DNA of 64,000 nt, taken from the NCBI RefSeq assembly GCF_902686445.1, contig NC_062222.1, forward strand, positions 39,865,792 to 39,929,791. The letters run 5' to 3'. The position numbers and the translations under genes were made by a program. The stretch comes from Sciurus carolinensis (lineage: Eukaryota; Chordata; Mammalia; Rodentia; Sciuridae). Position 1 is the stretch's first letter. Every line of letters begins with the position of its first letter. Below are positions 42,821 to 53,719 of this stretch, one piece after another. The notes under the pieces were generated by a model. That model had not been told where the DNA came from. It saw only the letters and a program-made list of their open reading frames with translations, and did no database searches.

Positions 42821-43261
42821 TTATGAAAGCACTCAGCAAACTAGGAACAGAAGGAAAATTTCTCAATATAATAGAAGTGAAAATGTCATATAAGAAAATT
42901 TTATACTGAATATTATATTATATTGAAAACTGAAAGACTGAAAGCATCATGTAAGATCAGGAACAAGGTAAGAATGCCTGCTTTCGCCATTTCTATTGAG
43001 CATAATTCTGAACATCTAAACAAAGCAATTAGAGGGAGGAAAAAAAAGTAGCCAAATTGGAAAAGAAGAAAAATTTACCTTTCCTCATAGACAACCTTTC
43101 TTCTTAAGTAGAAAAGCTTAACTATTCTCTAAAAAAAGAATTCCAAACAAAAACTGTTAGAACTAATAAATTTGGCAAAGTTGAAGGTACAAAACATGTA
43201 GAAACTGTGTATCTACATATTAAAAATAATCAATTCAATTGAAAAATTAAGAAAATAATTC
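42821..43261 (+). mobile_element. Old L1 ORF2 fragment
   Basis: Highly decayed plus-strand ORF2 text ('AGTEGKFLNIIEVKMS'-like at about 42840-42900; 'ACFRHFY' near 42980; a 'NQFN'-like end). It is closed in all frames and ends where the 5'UTR of another L1 begins. Confidence 0.6.
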
Positions 43262-46036
43262 TAGCTTGGACAAAGATGGCAGAGAAACAGAGGTTACTTT
43301 CCAAGTAGCTCCATGACCTGAGAACAGGAAAACAGTAAACAACCTCTCAGTGAGGTGGTTGAAAAGGAGGGACTTTACTGGGATTTACTAGTGGATTTTC
43401 AGAACAGCTTAGGTACTCAGAAGCTTGGACAATATAAACATTAAAAAAGAGAACCCATCACTGGCACCAGCAGCCATAAAAATGGATACTCTGTGGGGCA
43501 AATCAGACAGAGGGACTAAGAAAACCTTCATTTCAGGTGTTACTGTGGTGTGTCTGGATACAGAGAAATCAGAGATCAAATACATTGTTGGACTGATCCA
43601 GTGGTTGAGCTATGGTATGTTCTCATGTGGGAAAGATGCTGTGCATCTCCCATCTGTCTGCAGAGGGCCAAGACAGATGCATTTTTTTTCCCTCCCCCAC
43701 CATGCTAGGGCAGCTGGTGGATGTGAGAACAAACCCTGGTGCCCAGACCTTTGTAAGAGGCCCTCCATGTGATGCAGAGTACCTAAAAAAAAAAAAAAAA
43801 ACAGAAGAAATTCAGACACTAGAGTGTTTTACTCATTAAAAAAAAAATAGGACACTCAGAACACAGAACTACTGGGTCCCCTCACCCTTTGAGTCTGGTG
43901 GTTCATAGAACCAACTGGGGTTGGGAATGAATGAATACACACTTTGGGATGGAGCCTAGGAATCCAAGAATGATGGTTTTCATAGGTAGTAGAAGGGGTG
44001 AAAGATTGGTTTCTCCATCATGGGAGGGGAGCCAAGGAGAGACTCTGGAGGTTTAGATTCCCAGCATCAGTAGCTGCTTAGCTCTATAGGAGTCCTGATT
44101 CAAATTCTTCAGATCAATCACTACTCAAAGAAGAACTGAAGGACTAACTACACCTAATCCCAGCCTCCAGGAGCACTTTTGGGAACTTTTCTCACAGAAT
44201 TCTACAGCAATCTCACCCTGAGAGTGCAGTAGACAACACACTCCACCCCACCCACCTCTACTGCCAAGAAAGGAAGCCAAGAATTTTTTAACTCTAACTG
44301 GTGACTTGAGGAGCACCGCAAAAAGAGGAAGGTCTTGACAGCCTGTGACTACCACTCCTGTGTATAATACATACCTCAAGAAAAAAATGGGAACAGATAG
44401 TCAACATATATTATCATCGAAAATTTTTGACCACCACAATGGAAACAATTATTTAATTTTTCATCAAGAAACATTTTTTTATTTCTTAATTTTTTTCACT
44501 GTGTACTGAATGGTTCATGTACACTTGTACATATACATATTTCTCTAACTTTCCTCATTTCTAGCATTTCTTGAAGGAAGTAATTTTTAATAACTGCCTT
44601 TTAAAGGTAGGGTATTATTAGTATACATTTTGATTTTGTTTTATATTGTTTTTCTCTTGTCTACTTCTCTAGATTCTCTTTACTTTTGCTAACAGTTAAA
44701 TTCTCTTGTTCTTTCACTCTTCCTTTATTTGTTTTTATGTTTATTTTTTCTTTTTCTCCCTTACAATCATCACATTCAACATCTCTTCTGAATTCTTCCT
44801 GTTCATCTTTTGAAATAGCAAACCCTTACTGTTTTTCCTGTCATCAATTATTTACCATATGATTTCTGTTTATATAATCAATTAACATTATAGATATCAT
44901 AATAGGAACTAAGAATTTAGTTTGATGCTATATATTGTTCACATTTGTTGCTGTTATTTGTATCCTCCTAAACTGTGAGGTATTGGAAATCTTCAGGGAC
45001 ACCATAAATTCACGGGGTAGAAGCTCTGTCATCTCAGACTCATAGTGATGAAAGGGCAGATACAAAAACAACATAAAAAGGAAGGGAAAAAAGCATCCCA
45101 AACAAACAAAAATACCTCAATAAAAGACTTCATTGATACCACAGTATAGAAAAAGTCAGAGAAGGAATTTAGATATTTCACAGTTAAAATGACCCATGAG
45201 GTCAAAGAAAATGTAAGGAGTGACATTGGAGAGAAAATGCAGGAAGTGAAAGATTACTTCAATAAAGAGATACAGATTCTGAAAATGAACCAAACAGAAA
45301 TACTCAAAATAATCAATAAAGCAAATTAAAAATTCAATGGAAAGCATCATCAGCAGAATAGACCACTTAGAAGATAGAGTTTCAGGCAATGAGGCCAAAA
45401 TAAAAACTAAAATTCATCATGGGGAAAAGATTAAGAGAGCGTAAACAGAAATTTCAAGAAATATGGAATAACATGAGAAGACCAAATTTAAGATTCATCA
45501 GGATAGATGAAGTTTCTGAAATGTAAACTAAAGAAATGCACAATCTTTTCAATGAAATAATATTAGAAAATATCCCAAACTTTAAGAATAAAATAGAAAA
45601 TCAAATACAGGAGGCATACAGGAGTCTGAACACACAAAATAATAGAGACCAACACTAAGGAACATTATTATAAAAATGCCTGACATACAGAATAAAGACA
45701 GAATAAAGATTGCTAGGGAAAAATCAATAGGTCATATATGGAGATGAACCAAACTGATTTCAGCTGATTTCTCACATGAGAAACAAAAAGCCAGGAGATC
45801 TTAAAATAATACATATAAAGCTCTGAAAAAAAATAGATGCCAATCAAGAACACTATCCCCACCAAAATTAAGCTTCAGATTTGAAGGTGCATAAAAAACC
45901 TCCACAATAAACATAAGTTAAAAGAATTCACATCTAGAAAGCCTACACTATGAAAATACTCAATAATATATTTCACAAGGAAAAAGTAAGAAAGAAAATT
46001 GAAAATAAGAGAGAGGAACTACACTAAAAGAATAGT
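43262..46036 (+). mobile_element. Old L1: 5'UTR and ORF1
   Basis: The start 'gacaaagatggcagag' (about 43269) contains a YY1-like AAGATGGC, so this L1 kept its 5' end. About 1.8 kb of 5'UTR follows. From about 45170 ORF1 is recognisable: coiled-coil text 'MTHEVKENVRSDIGEKMQEV' (45189-45250), then the 'RPNLRFIRIDEVSEM' block (45480-45525), then the C-terminal domain to about 46010. Frames are broken, so it is not coding. The 11-residue coiled-coil tandem of the young L1s is not evident here. Confidence 0.7.
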
Positions 46037-47095
46037 CAAAACTTTTTTTTAGCAAAAGAAACAATCAATAATATGAAGAGAGAGCCTACAGATTGGAAGA
46101 AAATATTTACCACATGCACCTTAGGTAAAGCATTAATCTCTAGGATATATAAAGAACTCAAAAAACTTAACACCAAAAATACAAATAACCCAACCCTAAG
46201 GAATTGAACAGACACTTGACAGAAGATATACAATTGATCAACAAATACATGAAAAAATGTTCAACGTCTCTAACAATTAGAGAAATGAAAATCAAAACTA
46301 TTCTAAGATTCCATCTCACCCCAATCAGAATGGCAATTATCAAGAAAAAAAGCAGCAATAAATGTTGGCAAGAATGTGGGGAAAAAAGGTACACTTAGTC
46401 TGGTGGGAATGAAAATTGGTGCAACCATTATGGAAAGTAGGATGGAGATTCCTCAGAAAACTTGGAATGGAACCACCATTTTACCCAGTTATCCTACTCC
46501 TTAATTTATACCCAAAGAACTTAAAATCAACATACTATAGTGACATAGCAACATCAATGTTTATAGCAGCTCAATTCACAATAGCTAAACTATGGAACCA
46601 ATCTACCTGCTCTTCAGTGAATGAATGGTTAAATAAAATGTGGTGTGTGTGTGTGTGTTTATATATATTATATATACATATGATGGAATATTACTCAGAT
46701 TTAAAGAAGAATGAAATTCTGGCATTTGCTGGTAAATGAATGGAGTTAGAGAATACCATGCTAAGTGAAATAAGCCAAACCCAAAAAAACCAAAGGTTGA
46801 ATGTTTTCTTTGATATCTGGAAGCTAATTTATAATATAGGTGGGGAAGGTGAAGAATAGAGTTACTTCATATTAGGGACAGGGGATTTATGGGAGGGGAA
46901 GGAGTATGGGGGAAGGAATAATAGTAGAGTGAAATAGACATTATTACCTCATGTGCATACATGACTGCATGACCAATATAATCCTTCAATATGTATAATT
47001 GGAAGAATAGGAGATTACACTCTATTTATGTATGCTCTATCAAAATGTATAAATCATGTACAACTATTTAGAACAAATAAAATTTAAAAATTAAA
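46037..47095 (+). mobile_element. 5'-truncated L1 inserted in the old L1
   Basis: ORF2 C-terminal sequence ('MNRHLTEDIQLINKYMKKCS' equivalent near 46200-46260; '[20 protein letters not shown]' at 46416-46475), a (TG)n(TA)n microsatellite at 46641-46680, a 3'UTR and an A-rich tail near 47095. Flanked by AAAAGAATAGT at 46026-46036 and 47096-47106, a good target duplication. Stops disrupt the frame. Confidence 0.85.
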
Positions 47096-47106
47096 AAAAG
47101 AATAGT

Positions 47107-48756
47107 TAACCAAAGGAGAAACTAATGCAAAGAAATTAATGCCAAGTAAAAACTAGAAATACAATGATAGGGACTTAATATCATTTCTCAATAATACCAT
47201 TGAATGTAAATGGCCTAAACTCATCAATCAAAAGACATAAAATGGCATATTGGATTATGAAACAAGAACCAAAAATGCTATCTCAAAGAGACTCACCTCA
47301 TTAGGCAAAGATATCCACAGACTGAAGGTGAAAGGAGGGGAAAAAACATATCACTTACATAGATCTCATAAGAAAAAAGTAGGGATTTCTGTCCTCATAT
47401 CAGATTAAGTGACTTCAAGCAAAAATTCATCAGAAGAGACAAAGAATGTCATTTTATACTGCTTAAGGGAATTATACAACAATAAGAAATATCAATTGTA
47501 AATATTTATGCTCCAAACAGTGGAGCATCTATATACATCAAACAGTCTTCTCAATTTCAAGAACCAAATATACCACAACACAATAATACTGGGTGATTTT
47601 AACATGCCTCTCTCATCACTGGATAGATCTTCCAAACAAAAACTAAATAAAGAATCTATAGAACCAAACTAAATAAAGAAGCTATAGAACCAAAAAATAT
47701 GACTAATAATTTAGACAACAGATATATATGGAATATTTCATCCTTCAATGAGTGAACACTCTTTCTTCTCAGCAGCATATGGATTGTTTTCAAAAATAGA
47801 CCCTATCTTAGGCCACTAACAATGCTCAGTAAGCACAATAAAATAAAAAATAGAGATAATACCTTGCATTCTGTGAGATCTTAATGATATGAAATTAGAA
47901 ATAAATGATAAAATTTAAAAAATAGAAGCTACTCTAACACCTGGAGACTATATAATATGCTATTTAATGATGAGTGGGTAGTAGAAGAAACCAGGGGTAA
48001 AATAAAAACATATTTAGAGATAAATGAAAATAGTGATAAAGTAAATTGATCCTTGGGACACTACAAAGTTGGTTCTAAGAGGAAGTTCATAGAATTAATC
48101 TTGTTCATTAAACAAATAATCAAACAATCTAACATTATATCTGAAGGCCCTAGAAAAGGAAGAACAAATCAACACTAAAAACAGTATAAGACAGGAAATA
48201 ATTAAAATCAGAACTGAAATTAACAAAATTGAAAGAAATTCAAAAAATTGATGAAACAACAAAGTTGCTTTTTTGAAAAAAATAAATGCAATTGTTAAAG
48301 TGTTAGCCAAGCTAACCAAAAGAAAGAAGGAAAAACTCATTATAAAAATTCATTATGAACCAGGAAATATCACCACAGACACTATTTAAATAGAGAGGAT
48401 AATCAGAAACTGTTTCAAAAATATATATTCCAATAAATTAGAAAATCTTGAAGACATCAAAAAAATTTTAGAGGTATATGACCTACCCAAATTAAACCAA
48501 GGAGAATGTAGAAAACTTAAACATATCAATTTCAAGTAATGATGTTGACGATGCTATCAACAGCCTACCAACAATAAAAAGCCCAGGACTGGATGGATTC
48601 TCAGCTAGTTCTACCAGACCTTCGAAGAAATAGAAGAGTGAACCTTTCCAATATCATTCTATGAAGTTAGTATCATCCTGATTCCAAAAACAAAGACTCA
48701 TCATAGAAAGAAAACTTCAGACATACCTAATGAATATAGATGCAAAGTTCTTTATT
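47107..48756 (+). mobile_element. Old L1 ORF2, endonuclease and RT N-terminus
   Basis: Continuation of the old L1 started at 43262. Decayed endonuclease text: 'NTIECKWPKLINQKT'-like near 47205, 'LGDFNMPLSSLDRSSK' (about 47590-47640), 'SFFSAAYGLF' (about 47763-47790); then 'KSPGLDGFSAS' (about 48582-48610). Numerous stops and indels. Confidence 0.75.
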
Positions 48757-49650
48757 TTATTTTAAATTTTTTAAATTTGTTCTAATTATTTGTATCTAAT
48801 TTCAAGGACTGTTGAATAGAAGTGGTGAAAGAGGGTATCACTGTCTTTTTCCAGTTTTTAGAGAGAAAGTTTTCAATTTTTCTCCAGTTAGAATAAAACT
48901 GGTATTCTCTTCAACATATACATCTTTCACAATGTGGAGGTATTAGGAAAACTATCCCATTCAAAATAGTCTCAAAAAAAAAGATACTTGGGAATCAATC
49001 TAACAAAAGAGGTGAAAGATCTCTATAATAAAAACTACAGAATACTGTAAAAAGGAATTGAAGGATTCTTAGAGGATGGAAAGATCTCCCACACTCTTGG
49101 ATAGGCAAAATTATTATTGTCAAAATGGCCATACTGTCAAAAGCACTATACAGACTCAATGCAATTCCTTCTAAAATTTCATTGACTTTCTTCTTAGAAA
49201 TGAAAAAGCAGCAAAAAAAAATTAATTTCAAAAAAATAAGAGTCCCAGAGTAGACCAAACAATTCTTAACAAGAAAAGTGAAGGAGACTTTCATGCTAAA
49301 TGAAACAAACCCATCCCCAAAATCCAAAGGTTGAATGTTGTAGCTGATATGTGAATGCTAACACAGAACAAGCAGGGGAGAGATAATAGATATTCAGTGA
49401 ATTAGGAAAAGGGGAATGAATATAATGTTAAGAAGGTAGGAATAGGAAACACAGTGAAATGAATCTGACATAACTTTCCTAGGTACATATATGAATACAC
49501 CACAGTGAATCTCCACATCATGTACATCCACAGTACTGGGATCCTAATTAGAATAAGATATATTCCATGTTTGTACAAGTACATCAAAATTGATTCTACT
49601 GTCTAATATAACTGAAAAAATAAATAAAAATTAAAAACACACACAAGAAA
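48757..49650. mobile_element. Rearranged L1 insertion with inversion
   Basis: 48757-48945 is minus-strand L1 sequence (an antisense 3' end 'tttttaaatttgttctaatt' and antisense ORF2 'gttgaatagaagtggtgaaa'). From about 48946 plus-strand ORF2 starts ('aatcaatctaacaaaagagg', 'catactgtcaaaagcactat') and passes into a 3'UTR and A-rich tail at about 49640. This is a twin-priming or multi-step mosaic; boundaries are approximate. Confidence 0.6.
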
Positions 49651-51440
49651 AAATAAAATAATTCTATTTACAATAGAATAAATGAATAAAATATATAGAA
49701 GTAAGCTTAACAAAGGCAGCAAAAAGAAACTTTATACTATGGAGATAGGAAAACACTGCTGAAGTGAATTAGAGATAATAAATAAATGAAAGAACATCTC
49801 TATTTGCATGGATTAAAATAGACAGTATTAAGATGGCAATATTACACAGAGCAATCAACAGGTTAAATGCAATTTCTATTAAAATCTCGACAATTGTTTT
49901 GGCAGAAAAAAATTCATTATAAAATTTATATGTATTCTCATGGGACCTCAAAAAACCAAAATAGTCCTGGCAAGGAAAAACACAGTTGGAATTATTATCA
50001 TTCCTGATTTCAAATCTCCCTGCAACACTATAAGAGCCAGAACCACATGATACTGGCATTTACAGACAGACCTATAAATCAATGTAACAGGATAGATAGC
50101 TCAGGCATAAAGCCTTGCATATGTTGTCAAATGATTTTTGACAGGTGTACCAAGAAAAATCAATGGAGAAAAAGGCAGTCTTTTCAACAAACATTGCTTG
50201 GGAAAACTAGATATTCACGTGAAATGGAATGAATTGAACCCACACTTCATACCATACACAAATATTAACTCAATTGCATCAAATACATAAACATAAAAGC
50301 TAAAATAATTAAACACTTAGATGAATACATAGAGAAAAAGCTTTATGACATTGAATTTAGCAATGTTTTTTGAATTTGTCACTGACAGCATAGTCAGCAA
50401 AAGAAAAAAATAAAGTGGAATACTTCAAAATTAAAAAGTTTGTGCATTAAAGAACACTTTAATAGGAAGAGGCAACCCACATAATGAAAAATAAATTTTC
50501 AAATTCTATATCTGATAATGAAATAATATCCAAAATACATAAAGAACTTATACAACTCACAACAATAAAAACAAACCAATTTTTAAAAATGGGCAAAAGC
50601 CTTGCATAGACATTTATCCAAGTAACATATACAAATATTCAATAAATAATAAAAATTGTTCAATATCATTAATCCTTAGAGAAATGTAAATAAAACTACC
50701 ATGAGATACCACCTCATATTCTTTGTATGGCTATTATTTTTAAAAAAGAAGAAAATAACAATCCTGGTGAAGACAATGAAAGCATTGAAACACTCATCAT
50801 TATTTTACACTAATGTAAAATTTTGTGATATGGAAAACAAGATAGTGGTTACTCAAAAAATGAAATATATATTATCAATGATCATAACATCATATCATCA
50901 AGCAACTCACTTTGGAATATATATCTAACAGAAGCAAGTGGCACATATTTATACACCAATGTTCATAGCAACATTCTAGCATTATTGACAATAAACAAAA
51001 AGGAATGCAATTCAAAAATATATCAGTGTTTGGACTAATAAGATATGGTATATACCTACAATGGGGTATTATTTAGGCCTAAAAAGGAATAAAATTCTGG
51101 GGTATGCTACAACATGGATGAACCTTGAAAACATGGTAAGTGAAATAAGCCAGATTTTAAAAAAAACAAATGCATAATTTCACTTTTGTGAGGTACCTAA
51201 AACAGGCAATTCAACGATACAGAAATTAGAATAGTGATTAATAAGGGCTTCAGCAAGGCAGGTAAGCTACTGGATATTTGCTGTTTATTGGGTACAGAGA
51301 TTAAGTTTGGAGTGATGAAAAAGTTTGGAAATGGCCTCTGGTGACATTTGCATGACACTGTGAATTTACTGAATGCCACTGAAGTATACACTTAGAGCAG
51401 TTAAAAGGATTAATTTTATGTCATGTATAGATGTTAACAG
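49651..51440 (+). mobile_element. Old L1 ORF2 C-terminal part and 3'UTR
   Basis: The old L1 resumes at 'attctatttacaatagaata' and continues as decayed ORF2 ('LIPDFKSPCNTIRARTT'-like near 50005-50050; the 'FVWLLFLKKKKITI' region near 50720-50765) to a 3'UTR ending near 51440. Together with 43262-46036 and 47107-48756 this forms one nearly full-length ancient L1. Confidence 0.68.
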
Positions 51441-52136
51441 CGAAAAAGTCACCTTCTCTTTTGTATGTTCAAACTTGTTTATTGCTTTTTAAATTTGTTT
51501 CTATTTAGTTTATTGATTGGATTTTTTACAATTGGCTTTAACTATAGGTAAAAAATACAGAATTTGCAGCTTCTATAATATTTTATATCTGATTAATATA
51601 TGAATTAACTTTTTTGAAAAGTCCTATTTCTCAATATTGCTAACAATATTCTAAGAACATATTAGTCCCATTAAGTCTGACATACATAAAATTATGTCAA
51701 ATCTTTTCAAAATACTTTAAGAATCAGTTTCTAAAATTTTAAGACACAAAAATATTTTTAAAAGAGGACTGTAAGTAAATGACCCATCATGTTTATCATT
51801 AATGTAACTTTGAAATATAATTTAAATTTGGCTGCTAAATTTTAACCAAATTGTCATAACTTCATATCAACAATTAATCAAAATATCAACTTAAAATGTC
51901 AAATAGTCACATACACAAAGATCATGACATTGTGCTACATCCAGAAAAATATTTTCAGCAGTTCTTCAATAAATAAAAAATTTTAGTACAATTATAGGAT
52001 TGAGTCTTTAATTTTATTAACTCATTTTTTATCTTATGTTTATTTCTGCCTTTTACTTTTTTAAGTAAAACACCTTGTTAACTATGTTCTATAAGCACCC
52101 TTATTTATGGATAGCTTCCATGATGCTTTAGGTGTC
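51441..52136. other. Unassigned AT-rich DNA left of the IAP-like ERV
   Basis: No coding or repeat signal recognised. Confidence 0.5.
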
Positions 52137-52142
52137 CTTTCC
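52137..52142. repeat. CTTTCC target-site duplication (left) of the IAP-like ERV
   Basis: CTTTCC at 52137-52142 and again at 59737-59742, directly abutting the LTR ends. The six-base length is diagnostic of class II integration. Confidence 0.93.
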
Positions 52143-52605
52143 TATCGCGTTCCCTCTGCCCGCAGAGAGAGACACGACAAATGTCTGAAGCTTTGGAAGT
52201 TTATTGTGCACAGTCCCTCTTCTACACTTCTCTTACTCCTAGCTTCCGCGCACTCCCAGCTTCCCTTCTCCCAGCTTCTTCCAGCTTCCGCACACTCCCG
52301 GCTTCCAGCTCAGCTTCAGCCTCCACCTCCGCCACTTCTTCCGCTTATGCCTCTTCTTCTGCCCCCTACTCTCCCACCCACCAGGCTTATATACACTTCA
52401 ATCAATCAGGGGAGAGTACCCGAGGTAAACGCAGACAGCTGCAAGCCTAGGATAGGTACACGAGGGGGGCATGCTCTAATCACATCGTTAACTAGCCAAT
52501 CATTAGAATTCGCTGGTTGTTTACTGTATAGCTGGCCACTTTTGGCTCAGCGTCAGGCGCCATCTTGACCATGTCCAAAGGCTGGGGGTCCCGGAAACCC
52601 TGACA
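52143..52605 (-). repeat. 3' LTR of the IAP-like ERV
   Basis: 463 bp. On the minus strand it starts TGTCAGGGTTTCCGGG and ends ...CGCGATA. TATA box TATATAAG at 52386-52393, AATAAA at 52200-52205, an alanine/serine-coding-like CT-rich tract between them. Confidence 0.93.
52386..52393 (-). promoter_or_regulatory. LTR TATA box (3' LTR)
   Basis: TATATAAG on the minus strand, in the expected U3 position upstream of R and of the AATAAA at 52200-52205. Confidence 0.75.
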
Positions 52606-52630
52606 TATCCCCCTTCTTTACTATTAAACT
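52606..52630 (-). other. Polypurine tract of the IAP-like ERV
   Basis: On the minus strand AAAGAAGGGGGATA immediately precedes the TGTC of the 3' LTR (plus 'tatcccccttcttta'). It is the plus-strand primer for reverse transcription and is well preserved. Confidence 0.88.
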
Positions 52631-53719
52631 AAGGCTCGGGACCGTGCCTGTCTTAGGCTGAGTGGTCAGCATATGTCCTTACCCGTCATCAGAGTCTGCA
52701 GAGCATGCTGCAGCTCCTGTCTTAGGTTGGTACACAGCCACCTCCTTCATTACCCGTCTTTGACTACCGATCCAGCATCAAGAGCCATACTAATGGGGGG
52801 CTGTCGGCCTTTAGGGCGGTCATGGCCTGATGAAAGATAATTTGATCTCTCTATTGACTAGCTTATAGATGCATGCCAAAATGAATGAAAAGAAGGAGGC
52901 CAAGGCAGAGGAATACCACCATAGCTCCTAAGCTTGCCCGCTGTTTGACAAATCTATAAACAGAAGAAAAACCATATAGCCATATTAAATACAGAAACAA
53001 TATACATCCCAATGGAGTTACAATATGGGCAACACAAAACAGCTCTCAGGGAATAAACGCATCCCAGTCCCAAAAGTTCTTGCAAGGTATCCACTTGTTC
53101 TTATAAAGAGTCCATTCTCTGATAGAGTCTCTATGGTCTGTAAGGCTGCAGCTGTATCTTCGACCAAGTGATCGTTGTTATGGTTGTGTCAATGCTGCTA
53201 CTGCAAGGACTGCGGTGACAATGATCGCGGCTGTTGCAATGTCAAGGCCTCTTCTGTTTCTTGAAAACAGCACTGGCAATTCTATATCTACAACAGAAAC
53301 TAGGACTGGTAGGAAGATAGAAATGTGCAAATTGCACGGGTGGCAAAAGAACCATTCCAGTATTGTGAGAGATAGCACACGATTAGTGAACAGTTAAGAG
53401 GTGTTATTAGAAATGTTAGTTGGTAGAAACATAAAAGGGAGGAAATACACAAGCTGACGTGGGAGGAAAAGCAATATCAGAGCTAGGGTCAGCAGAACGA
53501 GTTGCTCTACTCTGGGTCTGATTTGTAGTATGATTCCAACGGCAAAGTGCAGAAATTCCTCCTGTTAAAGCAAAGAAAGGCTAGAAATATCCTTGTCACC
53601 AAAAGCAGCATGACCTGAAAAATCATCAGTAGAATTGACAGGCTTTTAGAGGAATTGGTGAAAAGCAAGAAAAGGAAGGATAAAAAATGTGTTAGTTAGA
53701 AGTGAAAAATATGGCCAAG
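52631..53719 (-). pseudogene. env remnant of the IAP-like ERV
   Basis: About 1.1 kb between the pol stop and the polypurine tract, where a full env would need about 2 kb. A 66-codon open stretch (53378-53178) contains a basic furin-like site followed by an alanine/valine/isoleucine-rich segment that looks like the fusion peptide at the start of a TM subunit, and then stops. Further down (about 53060-52840) hydrophobic text resembling the membrane anchor is found in broken frames. Most of SU is missing. No functional envelope protein can be made from this region. Confidence 0.6.

Noticed and set aside
43425..43772. 115-codon ORF as a host gene
   Set aside because: It lies within the 5'UTR of the old L1 that begins near 43262 and has no recognisable domain.
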